Positions 1-6,058 of a DNA stretch of 8,141 nucleotides are shown here, one piece after another. Numbering within the stretch: position 1 is the first letter of the stretch; each line of letters begins with the position of its first letter. The DNA is taken from NCBI GenBank assembly GCA_947451445.1, contig CANFZJ010000134.1, positions 1 to 8,141 of the forward strand, in the 5' to 3' direction. This stretch comes from Comamonadaceae bacterium. Its GTDB lineage: Bacteria > Pseudomonadota > Gammaproteobacteria > Burkholderiales > Burkholderiaceae_C. The translations under genes and the position numbers were made by a program. Under the pieces are notes generated by a model. It was not told where the DNA came from. It worked only from the letters and a program-made list of their open reading frames with translations, and searched no databases.

Positions 1-449
1 CGCACCGTGTTGAGCCGGTGGACACCGTGCGTGACGTGGAATATTTTGACGACAGCAAGGGCACCAACGTCGGCGCCACCGTGGCCGCACTCAACGGCCT
101 GGGTGCCGAGCGCCGCATCGTGCTGATTCTGGGCGGCGAAGGCAAGGGGCAAGACTTTGCACCGCTGGCCGCCCCGGTGGCGCGCTATGCCCGTGCCGTG
201 GTGCTGATCGGCCGCGACGCGCCACTCATCCGCGCTGTGCTGGCCGACGCTGGCGTGGCCTTGCTCGATGCCGACAGCCTGCCGCAGGCCGTGCAAACTG
301 CCAGCCTGCGCGCCCATCCGGGTGACGCGGTGCTGATGTCGCCCGCCTGCGCCAGTTTCGACATGTTTGCCAACTACGAGCACCGTGCCCAGGTGTTCAT
401 CGAGGCCGTCAAGGCGCTGGCCGACACGGCACCGGGGGAGGCTGCATGA
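1..449 (+). CDS. murD: UDP-N-acetylmuramoyl-L-alanine--D-glutamate ligase MurD, C-terminal part (5' end outside window)
   Basis: MurD is the cytoplasmic ATP-dependent ligase that adds D-glutamate to UDP-MurNAc-L-Ala in peptidoglycan precursor synthesis. The open frame enters from the left edge (first full codon at position 3) and gives 148 residues, about the last third of a family usually 440-500 residues long. The visible part reads HRVEPVDTVRDVEYFDDSKGTN. The DSKGTN motif at 51-68 is the typical MurD substrate-binding segment at the start of the C-terminal (Rossmann-like) domain. SPACASFDMF at 339-368 is the conserved loop that contacts the D-Glu moiety. The GTG at 18 is internal to the gene and is not a start. 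The stop TGA (447-449) overlaps the ftsW ATG by 4 bases, so the two are likely translationally coupled. Nothing looks broken. Identity is secure; the missing N-terminal and ATP-binding domains cannot be assessed. Confidence 0.95.
   Translation, partial: HRVEPVDTVRDVEYFDDSKGTNVGATVAALNGLGAERRIVLILGGEGKGQDFAPLAAPVARYARAVVLIGRDAPLIRAVLADAGVALLDADSLPQAVQTASLRAHPGDAVLMSPACASFDMFANYEHRAQVFIEAVKALADTAPGEAA
437..441 (+). promoter_or_regulatory. Shine-Dalgarno site of ftsW
   Basis: GGAGG lies inside the last murD codons, within a longer G run (434-441), 4 nt before the ATG at 446. It supports the ATGA-overlap start of ftsW. The spacing is slightly short, but the G run allows other registers. Confidence 0.65.
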
Positions 450-1702
450 GCGGTTTGTCTCTCCGTTTCAGCGACTGGTTCAAGGGCCTGCCCAAGGCCG
501 CCGCCGACGCTTTGCCGGTGCGTCTCGGGGCCAGCGGTTTCTCGCGCACGCCCAGCCAGCCTGCGCGCGTGCATGGTTTTGACCAGCCTCTGCTGTGGGT
601 CACCGTGGCCCTGTTGGCCTGGGGGCTGGTGATGGTGTATTCCGCCTCCATCGCCATGCCGGACAACCCACGTTTCGCCAAATACGACCACCAGTTCTTT
701 TTGATCCGCCACGCGGCCTTTTTGTGCGTGGCGTTTGTGGCGGCGCTGCTGGCTTTTCAGATACCTGTAGGCACGTGGGAGCGCTGGGCGGGCTGGCTGT
801 TCGTGTTGTCTTTGCTGCTGCTGTTGGCGGTGCTGATTCCTGGCGTGGGCAAGGTGGTGTACGGCGCGCGGCGTTGGCTGCCGCTGGGCATCATGAACTT
901 TCAGCCTTCGGAAATGGCCAAGTTCGCCATCGTGGTCTACGCGTCCGATTACATGGTGCGCAAGATGGACGTGAAAGAGAACTTCTGGCGCGCCGTTCTG
1001 CCCATGGGCGTGGCCGTGGCGGTGATCGGCGTGCTGCTGTTGGCCGAGCCGGACATGGGCGCGTTCATGGTGATTGCCGTCATCGCCATGGGCATTTTGT
1101 TTTTGGGCGGCGTCAACGCCCGCATGTTCTTTTTGATCGCCGGTATTTTGCTGACCGCCTTCAGTTTGATGATTGCCCTGAGCGACTGGCGGCGCGAGCG
1201 CATTTTTGCCTACCTGGACCCGTGGAGCGAAAAGCACGCGCTGGGCAAGGGCTACCAGCTGTCGCATTCGTTGATCGCGATTGGCCGCGGCGAGATTTTT
1301 GGCGTCGGTCTGGGGGGCAGCATTGAAAAAATGAGCTGGCTGCCCGAGGCGCATACCGACTTCTTGCTGGCCGTGATCGGTGAAGAGTTTGGCCTCGTGG
1401 GGGTGGTATGTGTGATTGCGCTGTTCTTCTGGCTGATCCGCCGCGTCATGTACATCGGTCGCCAGGCCATCGGCCTGGACCGGGTGTTTGCCGGGCTGGT
1501 GGCCCAGGGCGTAGGCCTGTGGATGGGCTTCCAGACCCTGATCAACATGGGCGTGAACCTGGGCGCACTGCCAACCAAGGGACTGACCTTGCCGCTGATG
1601 AGTTTTGGCGGGTCGGCCATTTTGTGGAATTTGATCGCGTTGGCAGTGGTTTTGCGGGTGGACTTTGAAAACAGGCAGCTAATGCACGGAGTGCGTGTAT
1701 GA
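446..1702 (+). CDS. ftsW: Septal peptidoglycan polymerase FtsW (SEDS family)
   Basis: FtsW is the inner-membrane SEDS glycosyltransferase that polymerises lipid II into septal glycan, working with the transpeptidase FtsI (not in the window). The 418-residue product is close to the E. coli length (414). About 45 cytoplasmic residues precede the first membrane helix (around 47-68, ending in the family motif VYSAS). Further hydrophobic segments follow near 83-104, 115-133, 183-222, 226-246, 307-332 and 385-405, consistent with ten helices. SEDS signatures are visible: RRWLPLG (142-148), FQPSE (152-156), KGYQLSHSLIAIGRGE (268-283), LPEAHTDFLLAVIGEE (299-314) and PLMSFGGSAI (383-392). D305 in HTDF matches the catalytic aspartate of the family. 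The start is chosen because it overlaps the murD stop and has GGAGG 4 nt upstream. The last residues, QLMHGVRV, are encoded by the left copy of a 23-bp direct repeat that recurs at the murG start. Confidence 0.97.
   Translation: MSGLSLRFSDWFKGLPKAAADALPVRLGASGFSRTPSQPARVHGFDQPLLWVTVALLAWGLVMVYSASIAMPDNPRFAKYDHQFFLIRHAAFLCVAFVAALLAFQIPVGTWERWAGWLFVLSLLLLLAVLIPGVGKVVYGARRWLPLGIMNFQPSEMAKFAIVVYASDYMVRKMDVKENFWRAVLPMGVAVAVIGVLLLAEPDMGAFMVIAVIAMGILFLGGVNARMFFLIAGILLTAFSLMIALSDWRRERIFAYLDPWSEKHALGKGYQLSHSLIAIGRGEIFGVGLGGSIEKMSWLPEAHTDFLLAVIGEEFGLVGVVCVIALFFWLIRRVMYIGRQAIGLDRVFAGLVAQGVGLWMGFQTLINMGVNLGALPTKGLTLPLMSFGGSAILWNLIALAVVLRVDFENRQLMHGVRV
1680..1702 (+). repeat. 23-bp direct repeat, left copy (end of ftsW)
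   Basis: These 23 bases are identical to 1766-1788. The unit runs from the TAATG before the FtsW MHGVRV codons through GGAG (1688-1691) to the ATGA at 1699-1702. It therefore contains a ribosome binding site, a 7-nt spacer and a combined ATG start/TGA stop. In this copy TGA ends ftsW. The match stops at both sides (C versus T at the left, A versus C at the right), so it is exactly 23 bp. The offset between copies is 86 bp. Confidence 0.93.
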
Positions 1703-1788
1703 ATTGCCTGTTTATTCAAAATTGGCAGCACCGCGCCAGCGGTGAACGGCACGCATGTGCCGTATTAATGCACGGAGTGCGTGTATGA
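1699..1788 (+). CDS. Possible 29-codon relay peptide between ftsW and murG
   Basis: An ATG overlapping the ftsW stop (ATGA, 1699-1702) opens a frame of 29 codons beginning MNCLFIQNWQHRASGERH and ending LMHGVRV, with its TGA overlapping the murG ATG (1785-1788). It has GGAG 7 nt before its ATG because the left 23-bp repeat copy carries the original junction's ribosome binding site. The last residues repeat the FtsW C-terminus because the second repeat copy is read in an equivalent register. I recognise no domain, signal peptide or membrane helix. A 29-codon open frame is not rare by chance, so the peptide itself may be meaningless. Its value may be to let ribosomes reach murG through two successive stop/start overlaps. 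Confidence 0.3.
   Translation: MNCLFIQNWQHRASGERHACAVLMHGVRV
1729..1763 (+). repeat. Two adjacent short hairpins in the ftsW-murG insert
   Basis: Hairpin 1 is CACCGC-GCCA-GCGGTG (1729-1744), a perfect 6-bp stem with a 4-nt loop. One base later comes hairpin 2, ACGGCAC-GCAT-GTGCCGT (1746-1763), a perfect 7-bp stem with a 4-nt loop. Neither is followed by a T run, so they are not intrinsic terminators. They fill the segment between the two copies of the 23-bp repeat and lie just upstream of the murG ribosome binding site. Confidence 0.7.
1766..1788 (+). repeat. 23-bp direct repeat, right copy (murG start region)
   Basis: This is a perfect copy of 1680-1702. Here GGAG (1774-1777) and the ATG at 1785 serve as ribosome binding site and start of murG, and the TGA at 1786-1788 closes the 29-codon frame. 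Joining the left copy directly to the bases after this copy recreates an uninterrupted ftsW-murG ATGA overlap with both protein sequences unchanged. Confidence 0.93.
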
Positions 1789-2849
1789 CCCAGCGCTGCG
1801 CCCTCGTCATGGCCGGTGGCACCGGTGGCCACATCTTTCCCGGCTTGGCCGTGGCCGAGGCCCTGCGCGCCAGCGGCTGGCGCGTGCACTGGCTGGGCGT
1901 GCCCGGCAGCATGGAGCAGACGCTGGTGCCACCGCGCGGTTTTGCATTCGAGGCGGTGGACTTTGGCGGTGTGCGCGGCAAAGGCCTGGGCACGCTGCTG
2001 CGCCTGCCGCTGCGCCTGGGCAAAGCCTGCTGGCAAAGCGTGCAGGTGCTGCGCCGGGTGCAGCCTGACGTGGTGCTCGGCCTGGGCGGCTACATCACTT
2101 TTCCGGGTGGTTTGATGGCCGCACTGATGGGTAAGCCGCTGGTGCTGCACGAGCAAAACTCGGTCGCCGGGCTGGTCAACAAAGTGCTGGCGCGGTTCGC
2201 CAAACGGGTGTTTACCGCCTTCCCCGACGTGCTGCCCCGTGGCCGCTGGGTGGGCAACCCGCTGCGCAGCGCATTTTTGACCCAGCCCGACCCCGCCACC
2301 CGCTTCGCCGGGCGCAGCGGGCGTCTGAACCTGCTGGTGGTCGGCGGCAGCCTGGGTGCCAAGGCGCTGAACGACACAGTGCCACAGGCGCTGGCGCTGA
2401 TGCCTGCTGACCAACGCCCGCGCGTGCTGCACCAGAGCGGCGCCAAGCAAATCGACGCACTGCGGGCCAGCTACGCCGCTGCCGGGGTCGAGGCCGCGCT
2501 GACCCCGTTCATCGACGACACCGCCGCCGCCTATGCCGCTGCGGACCTGGTGATTTGCCGTGCCGGGGCCAGTACGGTGACCGAACTGGCGGCCGTGGGC
2601 GCGGCTGGGCTGTTCGTGCCGTTCCCGGCCGCAGTGGACGACCACCAGACCGTCAACGCCCAGTTTTTGGTGCAAAACGGCGCTGGCTGGCTGTTGCCAC
2701 AGCGTGAATTGACCGCCCAAGGCTTGGCTAAAATGCTACAAAATTTAGAGCGACTTACGCTCATGGAATGTGCGCAAAAGGCCAAAATGATGCAAAAAAT
2801 AGGGGCCACCGAAGCGGTGGTCGCAGCCTGTGAGGAGCTGGCACCATGA
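1785..2849 (+). CDS. murG: Lipid II synthase MurG (UDP-GlcNAc:undecaprenyl-PP-MurNAc-pentapeptide GlcNAc transferase)
   Basis: MurG transfers GlcNAc from UDP-GlcNAc to lipid I on the cytoplasmic face of the inner membrane, giving lipid II. The 354-residue product has the GT-B fold signatures in order: GGTGGHIFP (11-19, with the conserved His16), GLGGYITFPG (99-108), HEQN (122-125), GGSLGA (187-192), HQSG (216-219), PFIDD (241-245), RAGASTVTEL (259-268) and PAAVDDHQTVNA (281-292). The start at 1785 is preferred over the in-frame ATG at 1755 because GGAG sits 7 nt before it and the protein then begins MTQRCALVMAGGTGG, as usual in the family. Residues 316-339 are encoded by AT-rich DNA (26 G/C in 72 bases) unlike the rest of the gene, yet they still align in length with the normal C-terminal helix region. 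The stop overlaps the murC ATG (ATGA). Confidence 0.97.
   Translation: MTQRCALVMAGGTGGHIFPGLAVAEALRASGWRVHWLGVPGSMEQTLVPPRGFAFEAVDFGGVRGKGLGTLLRLPLRLGKACWQSVQVLRRVQPDVVLGLGGYITFPGGLMAALMGKPLVLHEQNSVAGLVNKVLARFAKRVFTAFPDVLPRGRWVGNPLRSAFLTQPDPATRFAGRSGRLNLLVVGGSLGAKALNDTVPQALALMPADQRPRVLHQSGAKQIDALRASYAAAGVEAALTPFIDDTAAAYAAADLVICRAGASTVTELAAVGAAGLFVPFPAAVDDHQTVNAQFLVQNGAGWLLPQRELTAQGLAKMLQNLERLTLMECAQKAKMMQKIGATEAVVAACEELAP
2730..2801 (+). repeat. AT-rich repeat-like segment inside the murG 3' end
   Basis: Seventy-two bases with 26 G/C stand out in a strongly GC-rich gene and use codons avoided elsewhere here (CTA, TTA, AAA, ATA). Bases 2734-2760 match 4233-4259 at the murC 3' end at 19 of 27 ungapped positions, both starting TGCTA and ending CGC. 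The pattern, including the later GGCCAAAATGATG, resembles a short dispersed repeat I recall from Comamonadaceae genomes. That family link is from memory and not tested. The segment is translated in frame as MurG residues 316-339. Confidence 0.5.
2832..2837 (+). promoter_or_regulatory. Shine-Dalgarno site of murC
   Basis: GAGGAG within the last murG codons lies 8 nt before the murC ATG at 2846. It fixes the murC start at the ATGA overlap with the murG stop. Confidence 0.75.
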
Positions 2850-4279
2850 AACACGCCGTAAAACACCTGCACTTTGTCGGCATCGGCGGCTCCGGCATGT
2901 CGGCCATTGCCGAGGTGCTGCACAAGCTGGGCTACGTGGTGTCTGGCTCCGACCAGTCGGACAGCGCCACGTTGCGCCGCCTGGGGGGGCTGGGCATCCG
3001 CACCTTTATCGGCCACGCGGCGGACAACCTAGCCGGGGCGGACGCTATCGTCACCTCCACGGCGGTCAAGGCCGACAACCCCGAGGTGCAGGCCGCCCGT
3101 GCCCAGCACGTGCCGGTGGTGCCACGCGCGCTGATGCTGGCCGAGCTGATGCGCCTGCAGCGCGGCATTGCGATTGCCGGTACGCACGGCAAGACCACGA
3201 CCACCAGCCTGGTCTCCAGCGTATTGGTCGAGGCCGGGTTGGACCCGACGTTTGTGATCGGTGGCCGCCTGAACGCCGCCGGGGCCAATGCCCGCCTGGG
3301 CACGGGCGACTACATCGTGGTCGAGGCCGACGAGTCCGATGCGTCCTTTTTGCACCTGCTGCCGGTGATGGCGGTGGTGACCAACATCGACGCCGACCAC
3401 ATGGAAACCTACGGCCACGACTTCAACAACCTGAAGAAGGCCTTTGTCGATTTTCTGCACCGCATGCCGTTTTACGGTACTGCCATTCTGTGCACCGACG
3501 ACCCTGGCGTGCAGGCCATCGTCGAGCAGGTCACCTGCCCCGTGACCAGCTACGGCTTCTTGGAGGGCGCGCAGGTGCGTGCCGTGGACGTGCAGGCCGT
3601 GGGCGCGCAAATGCACTTCACCGTGCAGCGGCGCAACGGCGTCACCTTGCCCGACCTGCCCATCGTGCTGAACCTGCCGGGCCGCCACAACGTGCTGAAC
3701 GCGCTGTCGGCCATCGCCGTGGCAGTGGAGTTAGGCGTCTCTGACGCCGCGGTGCAGCAAGCCCTGGCCACGTTCCAGGGCGTGGGCCGCCGCTTCCAGC
3801 CCTATGGAGAGCAGCCCGCCAAAGACGGCGGCAGCTTCACCCTGGTGGACGACTACGGCCACCACCCGGTCGAAATGGCCGCCACCCTGGCCGCCACCCG
3901 AGGCGCGTACCCCGGTCGCCGCCTGGTGCTGGCCTTCCAGCCGCACCGCTACAGCCGCACCCGCGACTGCTTTGAAGACTTCGTCAAGGTGATTGGCGAG
4001 GCCGACGTGGTGCTGCTGTCCGAAATCTACGCGGCGGGCGAAGCCCCCATCGTCGCCGCCGACGGCCGTGCCCTGAGCCGCGCTCTGCGCGTGGCGGGCC
4101 GGGTCGAGCCGGTGTTTGTGGACGACATCGCCACCATGCCGCAAGCCATCTTCGACACCGCCCGCGACGGCGACGTGGTGCTGTGCATGGGCGCAGGCTC
4201 CATCGGCGCGGTACCCGGTAAGGTGGTTGATTTGCTATCAAAAAAAGAGCTGCTTGCGCAAGCAGTACCTGCGCTATGA
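2846..4279 (+). CDS. murC: UDP-N-acetylmuramate--L-alanine ligase MurC
   Basis: MurC is the cytoplasmic ligase that attaches L-Ala to UDP-MurNAc with ATP, the first amino-acid step of the stem peptide. The 477-residue product is near the E. coli length (491). Motifs in order are: N-terminal UDP-binding FVGIGGSGMS (10-19), P-loop GTHGKTTTT (112-120), EADESD (160-165, metal and phosphate contacts), TNIDADHMETYG (179-190), PGRHNVLN (278-285), DDYGHHP (335-341), FQPHRYSRT (364-372) and GAGSIG (449-454). All three Mur-ligase domains are present and the key residues are intact. It starts on the murG stop (ATGA) with GAGGAG 8 nt upstream, and ends on the ddl ATG (ATGA). The last 15 or so codons (DLLSKKELLAQAVPAL) lie in an AT-rich, palindrome-containing stretch that resembles the one at the murG 3' end, so the extreme C-terminus may be repeat-derived. 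Confidence 0.97.
   Translation: MKHAVKHLHFVGIGGSGMSAIAEVLHKLGYVVSGSDQSDSATLRRLGGLGIRTFIGHAADNLAGADAIVTSTAVKADNPEVQAARAQHVPVVPRALMLAELMRLQRGIAIAGTHGKTTTTSLVSSVLVEAGLDPTFVIGGRLNAAGANARLGTGDYIVVEADESDASFLHLLPVMAVVTNIDADHMETYGHDFNNLKKAFVDFLHRMPFYGTAILCTDDPGVQAIVEQVTCPVTSYGFLEGAQVRAVDVQAVGAQMHFTVQRRNGVTLPDLPIVLNLPGRHNVLNALSAIAVAVELGVSDAAVQQALATFQGVGRRFQPYGEQPAKDGGSFTLVDDYGHHPVEMAATLAATRGAYPGRRLVLAFQPHRYSRTRDCFEDFVKVIGEADVVLLSEIYAAGEAPIVAADGRALSRALRVAGRVEPVFVDDIATMPQAIFDTARDGDVVLCMGAGSIGAVPGKVVDLLSKKELLAQAVPAL
4231..4266 (+). repeat. Repeat-like segment with 16-bp perfect palindrome at the murC 3' end
   Basis: TGCTATCAAAAAAAGAGC (4233-4250) is followed by the perfect palindrome CTGCTTGCGCAAGCAG (4250-4265). 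Bases 4233-4259 share 19 of 27 positions with 2734-2760 in murG. The segment encodes LLSKKELLAQAV of MurC. It lies 10 nt before the ddl ATG at 4276, where a ribosome binding site would be expected. I recall similar TGCTATCAAAA...GAGCTGCTTGCGC units as dispersed repeats in Comamonadaceae, but this was not checked. Confidence 0.55.
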
Positions 4280-5226
4280 GCATTATTTCTTTAAATCTGG
4301 GCAAGGTCGCCGTGTTGATGGGCGGCGCGTCGGCGGAGCGCGAGGTGTCGCTTATGTCCGGCACGGGCGTGCTGCAAGCCCTGCTGGGCCAGGGCGTCGA
4401 TGCCCACGCGTTTGACCCGTCCGAGCGCGATCTGGGCGACCTGAAGCGCGAAGGCTTTGCGCGCTGCTTCATCGCCCTGCATGGCCGCTTTGGCGAAGAC
4501 GGCACGGTGCAGGGCGCACTGGAGCTGCTGGGCATCCCCTACACCGGCTCCGGCGTGATGGCCTCCAGCATCGCCATCGCCAAGGTGATGACCAAGCGCA
4601 TCTGGCGTGCCGAAGGCCTGCCTACCCCTGGCTGGTTCGAGGTGGACAGCGCCGAGGCCACCCGCGCCGCCTTTACCGCACTGGGCGCGCCGATGATTGT
4701 CAAACCCGCCCGCGAAGGCTCGTCCATCGGCCTGACCAAGGTGCTGACGCTGGCCGACTGCGACTCCGCCTTTGCCGCTGCCGCGCAGCTGGACAGCAAC
4801 GTGCTGTGTGAGCAGTTCGTCAGCGGCGACGAGGTCACCGTGCCGGTGCTGGGCACGGGCGCGCAGGCCGAGGTGCTGCCGGTCATCCGCATCGTCGCCC
4901 CCGAGGGCAAGTACGACTACCAGAACAAATACTTCACCGACACCACCCAGTACCTGGTGCCCTGCGGCCTGCCGGACGGCGAAGAGGCCGCCATCCAGGC
5001 CTTGGTGCGCCAGGCCTACCTGACGCTGGGCTGCCGAGGCTGGGCGCGCGCCGACGTGATGATCGACGCCGCCACCCGCCAGCCCTACCTGCTGGAGATC
5101 AACACCGCGCCCGGCATGACCAGCCATTCGCTGGTACCCATGTCGGCCCGTGCCGCAGGTATCTCCTATGAAGCGCTGTGCGTGCGCCTGCTGCAGGCCG
5201 CCACGCTGGACTACGCCACGCCCTGA
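4276..5226 (+). CDS. ddlB: D-alanine--D-alanine ligase (Ddl, DdlB type)
   Basis: Ddl joins two D-Ala molecules with ATP to give the dipeptide that MurF adds to the stem peptide. The 316-residue product (E. coli DdlB 306) is an ATP-grasp enzyme. VAVLMGGASAEREVSL (11-26) holds the conserved Glu (E21) that binds the first D-Ala. ALHGRFGEDG (67-76), VKPAREGSSIGL (142-153) with the active-site serine loop, and YDYQNKYFTDTTQY (213-226) with the tyrosine typical of D-Ala-D-Ala rather than D-Ala-D-Lac enzymes follow in order. RADVMID (258-264) and LLEINTAPGMTSHSL (272-286) provide the Mg ligands D260, E274 and N276. The ATG overlaps the murC stop (ATGA). No Shine-Dalgarno stands at normal distance, so coupling to murC is likely. 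Position in the dcw cluster before ftsQ supports the ddlB name. Confidence 0.96.
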   Translation: MSIISLNLGKVAVLMGGASAEREVSLMSGTGVLQALLGQGVDAHAFDPSERDLGDLKREGFARCFIALHGRFGEDGTVQGALELLGIPYTGSGVMASSIAIAKVMTKRIWRAEGLPTPGWFEVDSAEATRAAFTALGAPMIVKPAREGSSIGLTKVLTLADCDSAFAAAAQLDSNVLCEQFVSGDEVTVPVLGTGAQAEVLPVIRIVAPEGKYDYQNKYFTDTTQYLVPCGLPDGEEAAIQALVRQAYLTLGCRGWARADVMIDAATRQPYLLEINTAPGMTSHSLVPMSARAAGISYEALCVRLLQAATLDYATP

Positions 5227-5238
5227 TCCGACTCCAGC

Positions 5239-6042
5239 ATGGCCAAGCCTTCCACCCCCATCGACGTGAAACTCATGAACGGCACTGCCACGGTGCTGTT
5301 CCTGGGGGCGCTCGTTTGGGGCCTGGTGGGACTGGTCCAGTGGGGCGCGCGCCAGCCGGTGTTTGCCATCCGCTCCATTGCGGTAGTGGGCGACGTGGCG
5401 CACAACAACGAAGTCACGTTGCGTGCCAACCTGGGTGGCAAGATCAAAGGCACCTTCTTCACCGTAGACCTGGCGGCCACCAAGGCGGCGTTTGAGACTA
5501 TTCCCTGGGTCCGCCGGGCGGTGGTGCGGCGCGAGTTTCCCAACCATTTGCGCGTGGTCTTGCAGGAACAGCAGGCCGTGGCCTATTGGGGTGACGAGAA
5601 CGAGTCGCGTCTGCTAAACAACTTTGGCGAGGTGTTTGAGGCCAATGTGGACGATGTGGACCGCGAAGACATGCCTCGACTGCAAGGCCCCGTGCCGCAA
5701 GCGGGCCAGATTTTGGGTATGTACCAGACGCTGGCGCCCCTGTTTGCGCCCCTGAATATGACGCTGGACCAGCTGACTTTGAGCAACCGGGGCGGCTGGA
5801 GTGTGCTGACCGACGCTGGCGGCGAGATCGAGCTGGGCCGTGGCACCACAGAAGAAATTACCCAGCGCGCGCTGCGCTTTATCCGCACGGTGACCCAGGT
5901 GGCCAGCGGCTATGGCCGTAAGGCGGACGCGGTGGAACGGGCCGACTTGCGCTACAGCGAGGGCTACGCACTGCGCTTGCGCGGCGTGACCACGCTGGCC
6001 GAGCCGCTGCCCGTGGCGAAACAGAAATTACCAGAACACTGA
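5239..6042 (+). CDS. ftsQ: Cell division protein FtsQ (DivIB family)
   Basis: FtsQ is a bitopic inner-membrane divisome protein that recruits FtsB/FtsL and later septal synthases. The 267 residues show a short cytoplasmic tail, one membrane helix (about 16-35, LFLGALVWGLVGLV), then a periplasmic POTRA domain (about 41-112, FAIRSIAVVGDVAHNNEVTLRANL to LRVVLQEQQAVAYW) and the FtsQ/DivIB domain, with DREDMPRLQGP (141-151) and the C-terminal strand ERADLRYSEGYALRL (233-247) matching the FtsB-contact region. The gene begins 12 nt after ddl. No clear Shine-Dalgarno precedes 5239. I keep this start because the DVKLMN stretch before the helix is typical of relatives as I remember them. The ATG at 5275 (M13) would remove most of the cytoplasmic tail. 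Motif conservation is low across the family, so the name rests on both sequence and position. Confidence 0.94.
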   Translation: MAKPSTPIDVKLMNGTATVLFLGALVWGLVGLVQWGARQPVFAIRSIAVVGDVAHNNEVTLRANLGGKIKGTFFTVDLAATKAAFETIPWVRRAVVRREFPNHLRVVLQEQQAVAYWGDENESRLLNNFGEVFEANVDDVDREDMPRLQGPVPQAGQILGMYQTLAPLFAPLNMTLDQLTLSNRGGWSVLTDAGGEIELGRGTTEEITQRALRFIRTVTQVASGYGRKADAVERADLRYSEGYALRLRGVTTLAEPLPVAKQKLPEH

Positions 6043-6048
6043 GATTAC

Positions 6049-6052
6049 AGGA
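6049..6052 (+). promoter_or_regulatory. Shine-Dalgarno site of ftsA
   Basis: AGGA in the 16-nt ftsQ-ftsA gap lies 6 nt before the ATG at 6059, the standard arrangement, and fixes the ftsA start. Confidence 0.75.
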
Positions 6053-6058
6053 CGAACT

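Noticed and set aside
374..1354. Long minus-strand frame (326 codons) opposite murD/ftsW, and similar ones at 1716-2720 and 4291-5547
   Set aside because: They are antisense to well-identified genes, rich in His/Gln/Arg/Gly as expected from reading GC-biased codons backwards, and have no recognisable motifs. They are shadows.
1755..1784. Earlier in-frame ATG for murG, adding ten residues
   Set aside because: It lies inside the hairpin of the inserted segment with no ribosome binding site, while 1785 has GGAG at 7 nt and gives the usual MurG N-terminus.
2830..3744. 304-codon + strand frame inside murC
   Set aside because: It is an Arg/Gly-rich out-of-frame reading of murC, whose own frame has every Mur-ligase motif.
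4240..4265. Intrinsic terminator on the minus strand (palindrome followed by a T run on that strand)
   Set aside because: The shape is right (stem, then CTC and seven T), but no minus-strand gene ends here, and on the + strand there is no T run. It is more likely part of a repeat than a working terminator.
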